Source of the DNA: Tyto alba
Taxonomy: Eukaryota; Chordata; Aves; Strigiformes; Tytonidae
NCBI RefSeq assembly: GCF_018691265.1
Contig: NW_024881301.1
Coordinates: forward strand, 10,057,752 to 10,121,751
Reading direction: 5' to 3'
DNA length: 64,000 nt
Position 1 is the first letter of the stretch; every line of letters starts with the position of its first letter. A program made the position numbers and the translations under genes. Shown here in pieces: positions 1 to 10,536 of this stretch. The notes under the pieces are model-generated. The model saw only the letters and a list, made by a program, of their open reading frames with translations, was not told the origin of the DNA and did no database searches.

Positions 1-3000
1 ATCTGAAATCATAACCTCTACTTTTCCAAAATTTACAGTCCTGAAATTGTCTGGTCCCCAACCAAAACGTTGGTGTACAAATATATTTGAAGTAATAATG
101 AACTTAAGTGTCTCTACAGAAATTATAGGGCAGTGCATTGCTCAGTAACCAGTGTTGCCATTCCCACTGCTCTCCCATATCACCTCAATACACTGAAAGC
201 GGAAAACTGAGTTAAGTAACACCATTTAACATACCACAGATAAATGAAGAATGAGTGAAAAGAAAGAAGAGCAAACCAAAGGGAAGGCTTCCCTCCCTGC
301 CAGCCTGGGAGGGATTCTGTAGAGGGAGGGATTCTGAAGAGTGTGAAACATATTTGAGGCAGTCATTTTGGGTTCATTTTTAACATGGGTACAAACTGTG
401 GTCACAAAGCTCCAAATATCTCTGTCCTCCTTTCCCAATGCAACATGTCTCTAACTCTCAGACCTATGGAATATGCTAATTAGCTGTCAGCCTTCCATAA
501 ATCCCCAAAATGTGTATTCGTTTCTGTCTCAATGTCGCCAAGGGAGATGATATGTGAGTCTGCTTCTAGTCTGGAGATCTGTCTATACTGCATAAGCTTA
601 CTGCTTCCATGCACAGATACAGGAGCAGAATTAAGGTATGTGATTTCTCAGCAAGGCTCATTAGCCCAGACATGTACCACTAACATGGCTAACCTGCTTC
701 CCAGACCCTGGGTAGCTTACACTGGTGGGCCTGTGCTGCATGCTGTACACATATAATCAAAACTCATGCTAGCACGGGGCCCCTGAGAATGTTACACACA
801 TATAACGTGTAACTCACATAATGTAAAATTACAGACAAATACTTGGGCTAATGTTTTCCTTAGGCTGCAGCCCTGCAAAAGTACCAAGCACCAGACAGAG
901 GTGCCACCAACACAAGTCATACCAGGAAGAGTGCTTAACTTCCAAAATACGTGTTAATAATCTACCCATGTGAGGCTGCATGTAAGAGATCACATGGGTC
1001 CAGTTCCACTCTCTCATCTTCCTTCCTTGATTTCTTTGTACCCATCCCTTTGCTCAGACTGAGTTCTCCCCCTACCCATTGCCTGTTAAATCAGTCTCTC
1101 ATTCTCTAGGTCTCTTAACGGCTTTCTCACTGTTCTCCTTCTCTATCTAGTTCTTTTAGTTCTTTGCCTGAACTTCACATGCCCTCCCATATCTGCTTTC
1201 CAGCCCTCATTTCTTTGCCCTGCCACACTCAGCACCGTCAATAAGAGTTTCCCTTCCTTTCTGCTTAGTCCCCATCTCATCAGATTCATCTGTATTTAGC
1301 TCACCTGGCATTGCAGTGAGGCAGCCCTCTCCTCCCCGGATTCCCACTTTATAGCCATCATCCCTGACCCTACAGCACCACTGCCAAGAAACCCTCGGTC
1401 CAGGGGGTAAAAGCAACTGTGCGCTGATTCTCCTTCCTTCCTCCTCCCCCTTTATCCTGGTTTCCATGCAAACAAAAGCACAGCCAGAGAGGGGCTGTGG
1501 CACACACCACAGAACCGGGGACAAGAGTTTACTACATCAGGCACCACTGGGTCAGCCAAGACACAGACCAAGCCTACAGGAGAGAGATGCTGTCTGCTCC
1601 AGGGTCTGATGCCAGGCACTACCCAAGACAGCCTGGGAGGGAGTCCAAGGGAGGCAGATCTATCTTTAGGGACAGAAATCCAAGCAGAAAACACTTGGGG
1701 AAAGTCCAGGCAGAGTAAAATGAAAAGGAAGAGACAGAGTGAAACAAGGTATGCAATGGCCTTACTCCTGGGTTGGGCGACAATGTGGTACAATCACTAT
1801 GGCCAACCATAAATGTGTTGGGAGAAGTTGTCAAACAAGTGGTAGGAAATATCAAAGGCAAAGTATTTTCATTATTTTTCATAATTTAACTATAGTCTGT
1901 AAGGAGCTGCAGTTCTGTTCTTAGCAGGTGACTTTTATTCCTGTCCTATTTTAAAATGGCACAAACCTGGAATTTTGACTCTGACTGCCATCAGATTTCC
2001 TAGGGTCTTTAGGCTGAACCCTTTAGGAGGCCACTTGTTTCTAGACTGAAAAGGAGCACAGTATCATTTGAACTTCAGTTTAAATGTCAAGAAGTTTGTT
2101 TTCATAGAAGTACATGAAATGTGGTGAAAAATTCACCTCAGGTATTTTCAGCACTGTTAAATTCGACTAGCTCCTTGTTCCTAAAGGAGAATTTTGCCAT
2201 CTTGTTTAGTTTTCAGTTAAGGTCCAGATTACACACTCATGTAGGGAATTAAAGGGGAACATACATAGCAGTTCCCATCACTCTCTGCTAGGCCTTTTCT
2301 TGATGTATTTCCTACATGGTTGTTTTTTTCCCTATCTTTCACTTGTAACTCTTTAAAATTATTTGGAAAGGAAACAATAAATTGCTATAGGTTCTCTTTA
2401 TTTTATGGTTGTTCTTTTAATCAAACACTCCAAGTGTTTGAAGTTGAATATCTCACTTTCATTTTTTCTGCTTCCACAGCTGACTTTATGAATATATCCC
2501 CCCAAATCCTTCAGATTAATGCCAGAGATGTCTATCACAATGGAGCCTGAGAAACAGGGGTGGAACTGGGACTTTTATTGAGGTATGATGACTAGGATAA
2601 AAACACCATACATGCACAGCTGATTCTCACTCTCTTCAAAGTTTTCTAAACCATATGTCTCTTGATTGAGGCACCTTTTGCTGCAGCCACCTGATTATTT
2701 TCTGGGTTACTACTCCTGGATCCTTTATGTTATTGAATCCTTTAGTTGGCCCTTGTGTGTAAGTGCTCAGACCAGAAAAGCACCTTTCCAGATGCCTTTT
2801 CCTCTCTTCTTTCTCTAGAAGGGGCAGCTGCAGCGAGAGTTGTTGTCTTCAAAGAGCAAGTGTTGTGACCCAATATTTTCTAGTGGTACAGAAGAGGGAG
2901 CACTCAGCTATCAAAAGTGTAGATGATAACTGTAAGCTGAATAATGGATCCATGTGGATCCTGTAATTGTCTGCTGTTCTCAGATTGCTAACACAACACT

Positions 3001-6000
3001 GACCAATTTATTTCAGTCATTTGCTCTTCCAGAAACTTGACCGGGACTAAGCAAAGCCCCAGTGAGAAGTGTTTCATTGAATAATGCCAATGATACTTTT
3101 AGACCAGCTCCCTGTTCCACAAATGGTCAAGAGCAGGTAAAAAGAGAGTTTATGTAGAGAAATACCTCCCTTGATAAATCATTTGGTTTCAAGCAAAGGA
3201 CTAGGAACATCCTGAGCCAGAGGTTGCATCCTGGCTGTAGCAGTGATCTTACAATTTATTTATATATGAAAATCGTGCTTTCTTTTGGACCTGTTTTAAT
3301 CTTTATAATCTCTTTTGTGCTTACATGCCACTTCGTGAAAAATTGTTCCTTGTTCACTCTCTGCACATCTTTCACTATTTTATATATTAATGTTATATGC
3401 CCACATTTGCCTCCTTCCCAAGGTAAGAGCCCCAATGTCTTACCTTCTGATGGAAGGTATTCCATGCCTCCCACAACCCTCCTTGATGATATATGACCCT
3501 CTTCTAGTTTCAGACTGTACTTTTTCAGATGAGATGATCAGAACTGCACCTAGTATTTCAGCTACAAGCATGCCTCGGATTAACACACTGATACAATATG
3601 CTTTCTTTTTTATTTTCACTTTCTCTCACAGCTGTTCCTAAATTTTTAATTGCTTCATGTCCACATCAGAGCACCCAGCTGGTGTTTTCAGAGAGGTATC
3701 CAGAGTCACTCCAAAATCTTTTTCAGAATTGCACTGCATAAACCAAGAGCTGAGATGAATAAATTTGAAGCAACAGAAAATGTTTCTCCTTTCCAAATCC
3801 TCTTATCATTTGCTTCCGTTCAGGCAGAGCTATACAGAGGCTGGTAAAAATGCATATTCAAATGGAGCTATTTGCATGGGGAAACAAGTTGATCACTATT
3901 TCTATCATGAGGTTTATGTCCCCTTTTTCCTTTTTGTTATTACTGTTTCTTCCTATGCAACATGAAAACCAAACCCTGCCTACAACCATTATTTAGGTAG
4001 CCCAAAGGAAGATTCTGCTTTCTTGAACCAGAATCTAAAATCTTCCCCTTTATTTTAATATGTTCCAACCTTTTACCTGATATGTGGAACAGAATCTCCC
4101 TGGAGGAGAAGGACCAGGGTATCAGTACTCTCTAGTTTCACAGTAAGGAACAGTACCATGACCTTTTAACAGCTTTTAGCCTCACTTGATATGTCCAGCT
4201 AGTATATGTATGTTTTTTTCCAGGTCAGATACTATCTATACTGCCTTATCAAGGCTGGTGACCCAAGCCTACTGTCCTCATTTCTTGGTGGTTTTCAGCA
4301 TGTTAAAATATCAATGCCAGCACTTCCCCAGTTTGTTAGTAGAGTCACTGAATTCAGAGTTGGGTGACTGTAAATGCTAAAGGCACAGGCATTGTCATAT
4401 AGAGATGTAAAAAACAGATAGACACCATTAGCTTTTCCCTCTGTCCCAACAGAGGAACTAAAGACAATAACACTGTGCAAGGTCTCTGGAAATCCCAAAC
4501 AGAGATTTTGTCTTGATGTCTTATCCTCAGACAGAAATATATTTTGGTATGTTGGTACTGCCCTTGTTGCTGTGCCTGAAGGGACAGGTTTTCCAACCTG
4601 CACAAAGAGAGTCTGAGCCTGGTGGACACAGAAATGCATTCTAGGAGTGGACCGCAACACTCTATTCTTTAGTTATCCCACCCCTGCATGAAAAGACACC
4701 TGTAAGCCCTTTTACACTGCTAGAATATAATGTATCTTGTCCTTATCCTGCTTTTGTTATATCTCTCTCTCACTTTATTCCAACAGCAGAAAGGGATGCA
4801 TTTGGTATACACAATGGCTGCACCAGCTGTACCTGCCCGAGGAGCTCCATTAGCCACGAGGCATTTTTCAGGCTTTCTTTCTAGCAGCTGCTTCTCTCCT
4901 AATATGCACTGTTTGAATTTGCTCACTGTAAAGAGGAGATAGTGGATTGGCAAACCCAACTACAAGGAACAAAAAAAAAAAAAAAAAAAAAATTCAGAAG
5001 AGAGCTCTTTAAAGCCAGCCTCTAAAGTTGAGAGGTGTTCTCTGGTGACTATATTCATTTTAAGTTGCTGACAGATTTGTCACAGGCTCAGGCAATATTG
5101 ATGGCAATAATCACACTGTTCCCTAACACAGCTTCCACAACAAATTTTTTAAAGGGGAATTGTTTCCACATAGCAGGTCTCATTAAAACTATTTCCATGC
5201 TTGGCTATGACATTTGGAAGCCACCATCGTAAACCTCACCTATAATAAACCAAAGGATGAGCAGTGCCAAGATCATGGTCTTCTCATGTTTCTTACAGTA
5301 TATTATTTACTCAGTCCTGTCCTGATCCTGGTTACAATATTGCTCAGAAGAGCATTCACTCCTACTGTCTGGCAACCTAATTAATTGCAAGTTAGCAAGG
5401 CATCTCTCCTCTGCATGCTTGGTTCATCTGAATTATGCCATGTCTTCTTTGCTGTTTTGCTTGACCTGCAAAATATATGCAAATACCTGAGCCTCACCAG
5501 TAACTTCTGTTTTCCCTCTAAGCAAGCCTCTGACCCATGTGGTGCCAGTTAAGCTGTCTGTGGCACAGTGGGATTATCTGATGCTGCTGGCCAGGAAAAT
5601 AATACCTGGAAAAGCAGTGAAAGATTGAGCAAAGGCAAATGACTGAGCTTCCAAAAAAAGAGGTACCTGGGTTTAAACCATCAGTCCTGTGTGACAGGCC
5701 TGTAGTGCTATAAGCAGCTTTGGCAGACCTGACTCAAAGCTTCTCAGAAGCACACGGAGGACAGAGCAATGCTGTAGGAAGACAGTTCTCCCACAGGACC
5801 CAACCAGCCCACTCCAGGAACCCCTGTGGATGGGACAGGGAAGAGGACGGGTGGCCACAATAATGGCTTTTGGGAGAGACCTGCCACCCCTTGCCTGTAG
5901 AGACCCTGCCTGCTCCTCGGGGCAAGCAGCACACACTGCTCCTCCTGGCTCCACCAAGGCCAAAAAAGCAGCGTATGGATAGAGATGGCCCTGCCAGCTG

Positions 6001-7663
6001 GTAGGAAGGGTTAGAGGTGAAGTGGCAACCTTCACACGGTGAGACTCACTTTCTTTTAGGTGCCCAGGGTTTTGCAGCTTTGACAAACTGTAACCAGCAA
6101 AACTGCAAACTTCAGTACTTGCTCTTGGTTTTGCCAGCGTTCATTTCTCTCCTCGCACTTCTTCAAGCTGTCACAGTGTGAGACTTGAAATGTGGGGAAG
6201 GGACAGACCACTTGCAAACAGAGACTTTTTTTGTCCTCATGAAAAAGCAAGCTGCAGCTCCTTCAAGCTATCTATCTTCAATGTTGAAGCTCTCCTTCAA
6301 GCAAGTCATCAACATCAGAGAATGGGGTTCAGGTCAAGGTCTTGCAGTTTACCTAGTCCCTACTCCTTCTCCACTGTTTTTCCATGTTAAATTCCTCACA
6401 CAGTACTAACTGCATGTCAACACCACTGCTTTATGAACATTCTCTTCTGTACAATGGATACAGAAAAGGATGAGACAAATTCTGCAAGTATAGTAAAGTT
6501 TAGCAGAAGCTACTTTACATAAAAACAAGAAGTGATCTGAATAAGAACTTAGTATTTGAATTGTGTACTTTTCCTGTTGGGTTTAATGGGGTTTATCCAC
6601 AAAACTATAGCCGTTATACATAAGTGTATACTTGATATTAAAATCCAGTGATATGCAATAATCAATTGCTGGCCAAAGAATTTTATCTGGATTTGGATTC
6701 ATGTGTCCATTCAGATTTCAAACAACCACCACTGTTGTAGGTCATTTAGATACAGCATTTCAGTTCAAGGCCCTTCCTAATTTTTGAAAATTTAGAGTTT
6801 GAAGACTCATTTTCCTTTTTTGTTGTTGCTACAACATTCCTTTCATACAAATGAAAACAGAAGGTCTTTGATTGGCCCAATTTATTTTAATAACACTTTC
6901 TGTCTCCACATTACCCCTTGAAGTGTTTTGGGCTATCTGGGGAAGACAGTACAAACTTGGAAAGAATTACTTAAAATTGGCACTACATTTAACCATACAG
7001 TCTCATTATTGGTTCTACTTTACCTCTTGCAAATTGCAGTAAAATGGGCTGCAAAAAAACCAAATAAATGCCAACATAGAGGCCATACTAACCATACATT
7101 TGATTAAATATGGAGATTATCACTCAGAACTGTATTCTCTCATGTATTAATTAAGTTTCGTGCAAGAGAGATTTAAATCATGTGGATCTAATCTCCTGAG
7201 TCCTAGCAGCACTGAGTTTCTCAAACCTCCAACACAAGGACTGGATCACAGAAAAAAAAAGAAGTTACAGCTAAGAAATTCTCACCTCTGATTACCAGGA
7301 CAGTACATCAATCTGTTGGCAACTCTTATACTACAGAATGGCTTGGAAGTATCACCAAACATACTATTTTAAAACAGAAGTTATTATCTCAAACAAAACC
7401 TCAAGAAACCTGGAAACGTTTTAGGTTCTCTCCCAATTAAGCAATTCCATGTCCTTCAAAATTACTTTGCTAACATTAGAGTTGTTCTTGGTGAGAATAT
7501 ACAGATTTCAGAAGCAACTCATATGACAAATCAGAGCCACTTAAGTGTTTGTACCTGGGTCTCAGAAGCAGGTGTTTTTACAATAATGTCCTTGCAACTT
7601 CAGGTAATGTTCCCATTTCTTATGGAAACATTTTCTATAAGAAGAAGGAGGCTTTGGGTTAGG
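1..7663. other. Non-coding stretch, presumed MYOM1 intron (minus strand)
   Basis: No exon, RNA gene or recognisable transposon was found here on either strand. The open frames are short, lack family motifs and look like chance. Because the MYOM1 coding exon at 10074-10498 ends in a splice donor pointing towards lower coordinates, this stretch is inferred to be MYOM1 intron. Short downstream MYOM1 exons could lie here unseen, since small exons are hard to recognise by eye. The only simple repeat of note is an A22 run at 4971-4992. Confidence 0.5.
4971..4992. repeat. Poly-A run (A22)
   Basis: An uninterrupted run of 22 adenines. No retroposon body was recognised on its 5' side, so it is recorded only as a simple repeat. 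Confidence 0.9.
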
Positions 7664-7668
7664 ATCAG
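7664..7668. repeat. Target-site duplication, left copy (ATCAG)
   Basis: Five bases directly abutting the TG start of the LTR, repeated exactly after its CA end. The bases beyond differ between the two sides, so the duplication is 5 bp. Confidence 0.85.
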
Positions 7669-7798
7669 TGTCCTGGGTTGAGTGAGTGGTGGAGTTTTTT
7701 GGTGGCAGGGGAGGGGGCTATCGGGGCGGCCCCCTGTGAGAAGCTTCTCGAAGCTCCCCCAGCTCCAAGTCAGCTCCACTTCTGTTTGGGAAATTGAG

Positions 7799-7833
7799 CC
7801 AATCAGCTGCGCCTCTGCGATAACGTATTTAAG
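7799..7833 (+). promoter_or_regulatory. LTR core promoter (CCAAT and TATA-like box)
   Basis: CCAAT at 7799-7803 and TATTTAAG at 7826-7833 are spaced as in a retroviral U3 promoter. Transcription would run on the plus strand, antisense to MYOM1. Whether it is active cannot be judged from sequence. Confidence 0.55.
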
Positions 7834-8548
7834 AAGGGACGTGGTGACGGGCAGTCGGACTTGTGAGGAGGAGTTGCTGCAGCTGTGTGAACACCAAGGT
7901 CAGTGGAGGAATGGAGGAAGAAGGGGGGGGGGGAGGTGTGCCGGAGAAGAGACCCCCCCTGTATCCTGTGGTGAGACGGCAGGGCGGCCCCCCCTGCCAC
8001 CCATGAAGATCTACGGTGGAGCAGACATTGATTTATGGCCTGTTGCTCCTGCTCAGTTGATCAAGGTTCTGTGCCCGAAGAAGGCCGGGGTCTCATGGGA
8101 AAAGGTAGCCCCGCTGCTGTAATTCAGTGCTGGGAGGATTGCAGCATGGGGGGGAGTCCCACGCCAGAGCAGCTCAGGAAGGGCTGCAGCCGTGGGAGGG
8201 AATCCAGTCGGACGAAGTTAGTGACCCATGACGGAGCAGTGTGGGGAACGCTGCGGCCCATGGGAGGAACTCATGTCGGAGAAAGTTTGTGGAGGACTGT
8301 CTCCTGTGAGAGGGGGACCACGATGGAGCAGGAGGAACAAGTTCCGGACACTCCCCTCACCGAAGATAAGGGAAGCGGCAGCACTGACTGCACCCCCCAT
8401 TCCCTGCCCCTGCGCCACTGGGGGAAGGAGGTAGAGATACTGGGAGCAGAGCTGAGCACGGGAAGAAGGGAGGGGTGGGGGGAAGGTGTTCTCAAGATGT
8501 GGCAATGCTTCTCACTGTCCTACTCCGTTATGTGTTGTTAGTGTCTGT

Positions 8549-8554
8549 AATAAA
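8549..8554 (+). terminator. LTR polyadenylation signal AATAAA
   Basis: A canonical hexamer followed by a T-rich stretch, on the same strand as and downstream of the LTR core promoter. This is the expected R-region signal. Confidence 0.6.
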
Positions 8555-8743
8555 TGTATGGTTTTTTTTTTCTTCCCCTAATGAGTCTGCCTTTTGCTCG
8601 TGATCATAAAAGGGGGATTTTTCCCCATCCCAGTCCTATCTTGAACCCCAAGCCTGGCTCTCTGTCCCTTCTCATTGCCAGAGGGGAAGGGAGAGAGAGC
8701 TGCTGCATTGTGGTTGGCTGCCAATCAGGCCTAAACCACAACA

Positions 8744-8748
8744 ATCAG
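8744..8748. repeat. Target-site duplication, right copy (ATCAG)
   Basis: Matches the five bases preceding the LTR and fixes the right boundary of the insertion. Confidence 0.85.
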
Positions 8749-10073
8749 CAACAGCGTGTAGGCACAGCTGCATCACTGCAAAAATTTGGGATATCTTCCC
8801 CTACCCAACTCTCACTGGAAGCATAACCCTCAGTCCCATCATCTTCAGTTTGTCTCCCTTCATCAGCAGATTATAAATGAGCTTCTCACTGCTCCACCCA
8901 GTGGTTAAATATTTGTACATGTGAAATTGTTTCAGCAGCAAAGACTGGGTTTTATCCAGCCCCAGATAGTCAAGTAGTGAAGTCATTCATCTGGGCTCTA
9001 ACAGCCTGAGGTTCAAATTCCTGAACAGACCTTGGCAAATAGAAATTCAACCCTGAACTTTCTGAAAGCCAAATGAAAGCCGTAATCACAAGGTATTGTT
9101 TACTGTGGTACAGGTAGTCTTTCCCTCAGTGGTTTTGGCCAAAATTCCATCTTTATCCACAATTGTTGGAGGATATTCAGTTTTCAAAATTTTAATTTTC
9201 TGATGAACAAGTCTTGATCAGTTCTGCTAATAATACTCTAAATTTTCTATTAATATAACAGCAAGCAGATGTTCTGGGCTATGATTTGTTGATCATTTCC
9301 TCTATTGCTACAAGCTGCTCTATTCTTACTTTAATGCTCCCCTTATTTCTGTAAATCCCTGAGATACATACAAATAATGTGAGGCTACGATATCTAAAAT
9401 ATTATTTTAATGTAAATACTTGAGCAATATTTATTATCTTAATTAAATAAAAAAACATGGCAGCTTAGCATAGGTGTTCTTCTAGTGCAAGATGAGCTCC
9501 CCAGGGTATTCCTACTTTGGAAATAGTACACCTCAACGGATATACAGTGTGGAAAATTCAATTTCATGAATCACTCAGCATTGAAGTGAAACCATTAGGC
9601 CAAATAATTGTTTAATGATATATGGACATGTCAGCTCAAACTTGCATGAACAGCCCTAAATTCTTTTACTGCTCCAACCTGGACAGGTAAGAGCCAGCCT
9701 CAAGCCAAAAGCTATCTCAGCACTAAATATTAAATTCAGCTGCACTAATAGGGATAAGCAACTTGGAAGGAGAGGTGGCTCATGCCTAACCAGTTTGGAG
9801 AGTGAATATGTCATCATTCAGCCACACCAGCACTGCCAGTGCTCTTCTTATGCCAGTCCAACAATCACACATTAATCAGTCCAACAAACTAAACTGACCA
9901 CAGACCTTCCCATTGCCAAAGCCCAAGGAAAACGCCAAGTCTGGAAAATACATTAACATCAAGTTACACAGGCAATTTCTATGGAAGAGGAGGAGAGTTT
10001 TGCCATTGATTTCAATGGGAGATGGTTGGACACAGTTATTTTGAAATATTGTTTCAAAGATGGATTTACTTAC
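8749..10073 (-). other. MYOM1: MYOM1 intron downstream of the first coding exon
   Basis: It starts (on the minus strand) at the donor GTAAGTA at 10073 immediately after the coding exon and runs into the LTR insertion. Nothing else is recognised in it. Confidence 0.7.
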
Positions 10074-10384
10074 CCAAGACTGTAGGCTTCAGATCCCAGC
10101 CTGTAGGCTGCAGCCAGCTTGTTGATGGATTCAGATCCATGCCTGTAGGCAGCTGAGCTCTTGCTGAGGGATTCAGAGTCAAGACTGTAGGCAGAAGATC
10201 TTTTACTTTGTGCGGCAGAGTGATCATAGGCTGTAGATCCATAGCTGTAGGCTGCTGACTCGAGGTCATAGGCTGAAGAGCCATGACTATATGCTGCTGA
10301 AGAGTCAAGGCTGAAGTCTGCTGCAGATGCATGGCGATAGGCTGCAGAGCCCCTGGCATAAGCTGTAGATCCTTGAGCATAGAC
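10074..10384 (-). repeat. MYOM1: In-frame 21-bp / 7-residue Ala-Tyr repeat in MYOM1
   Basis: Residues 39-141 repeat a unit of the form AYxxGSx. Unit boundaries (V39Y40, then the AY or AD pairs) put the aromatic position at 40, 47, 54, 61 (Asp), 70, 77, 84, 91, 104, 118, 132 and 139. Spacing is mostly 7, twice 14, once 13 and once 9. The repeat is imperfect at DNA level, suggesting old slippage or duplication followed by drift under coding constraint. Confidence 0.85.
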
Positions 10385-10498
10385 AGCAGATTTGCTCTTT
10401 GTTTCCTTTTGGTACTGGCTTATAGTGGACTGTAGTGCTTTATGGCGGTATGCACGGTCATAGTGCTCATGGTGCCTTTGGTAGAAAGGTAAAGACAT
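10074..10498 (-). CDS. MYOM1: Myomesin-1 first coding exon (N-terminal head)
   Basis: MYOM1 encodes the M-band protein that cross-links myosin filaments and titin in sarcomeres; its N-terminal head is the myosin-binding, largely unstructured part. The exon starts with ATG at 10498 and begins MSLPFYQR, followed by HYD, AYRHK, QSTISQYQ and SAVYAQGSTAY, which matches the start of known vertebrate myomesin-1. It encodes 141 residues plus two bases and ends at the consensus donor GG|GTAAGTA (last exon base 10074). Residues 39-141 are an Ala-Tyr repeat rich in Ser. The acceptor is not certain: AG dinucleotides would start the exon at 10536, 10526 or 10510, of which 10536 has the best pyrimidine tract, and none adds an upstream ATG. 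The rest of the protein (Ig and fibronectin-III domains) must lie at lower coordinates, mostly outside the window. Gene identity is secure from the N-terminus and from synteny with MYL12A/B. Confidence 0.92.
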
Positions 10499-10536
10499 GG
10501 TGGGTGTCTTCTAATTTTATTTTTTACTGCACGTTT

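Larger units (their letters stand above)
7669..8743 (+). mobile_element. Solo LTR of an endogenous retrovirus (probably ERVL-like)
   Basis: A 1,075-bp element begins TGTCCTGGG and ends CCACAACA, so it has canonical TG...CA ends. It is flanked on both sides by the same 5 bp, ATCAG (7664-7668 and 8744-8748), a target-site duplication. In its plus orientation it carries a CCAAT box at 7799-7803, a TATA-like TATTTAAG at 7826-7833 and a polyadenylation signal AATAAA at 8549-8554, the usual U3-R-U5 order. No internal gag/pol sequence or second LTR is present, so it is a solo LTR left by LTR-LTR recombination. The TGTCCTGG start resembles common avian LTRs, and a 5-bp duplication fits ERVL better than ERV1 (4 bp) or ERVK (6 bp). 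The family assignment is inference. It lies in the presumed MYOM1 intron, antisense to MYOM1. Open frames inside it (for example 7682-8122 and 8035-8541) have no retroviral motif and are taken as chance. Confidence 0.88.

Noticed and set aside
8035..8541. 168-codon open frame on the plus strand
   Set aside because: It lies wholly inside the solo LTR and has no retroviral or other domain; GC-rich LTR sequence explains the frame length.
10066..10380. Second minus-strand frame with LQPTAMDLQP-type repeats
   Set aside because: It is the out-of-frame shadow of the MYOM1 heptad-repeat exon; the periodicity comes from the 21-bp DNA repeat.
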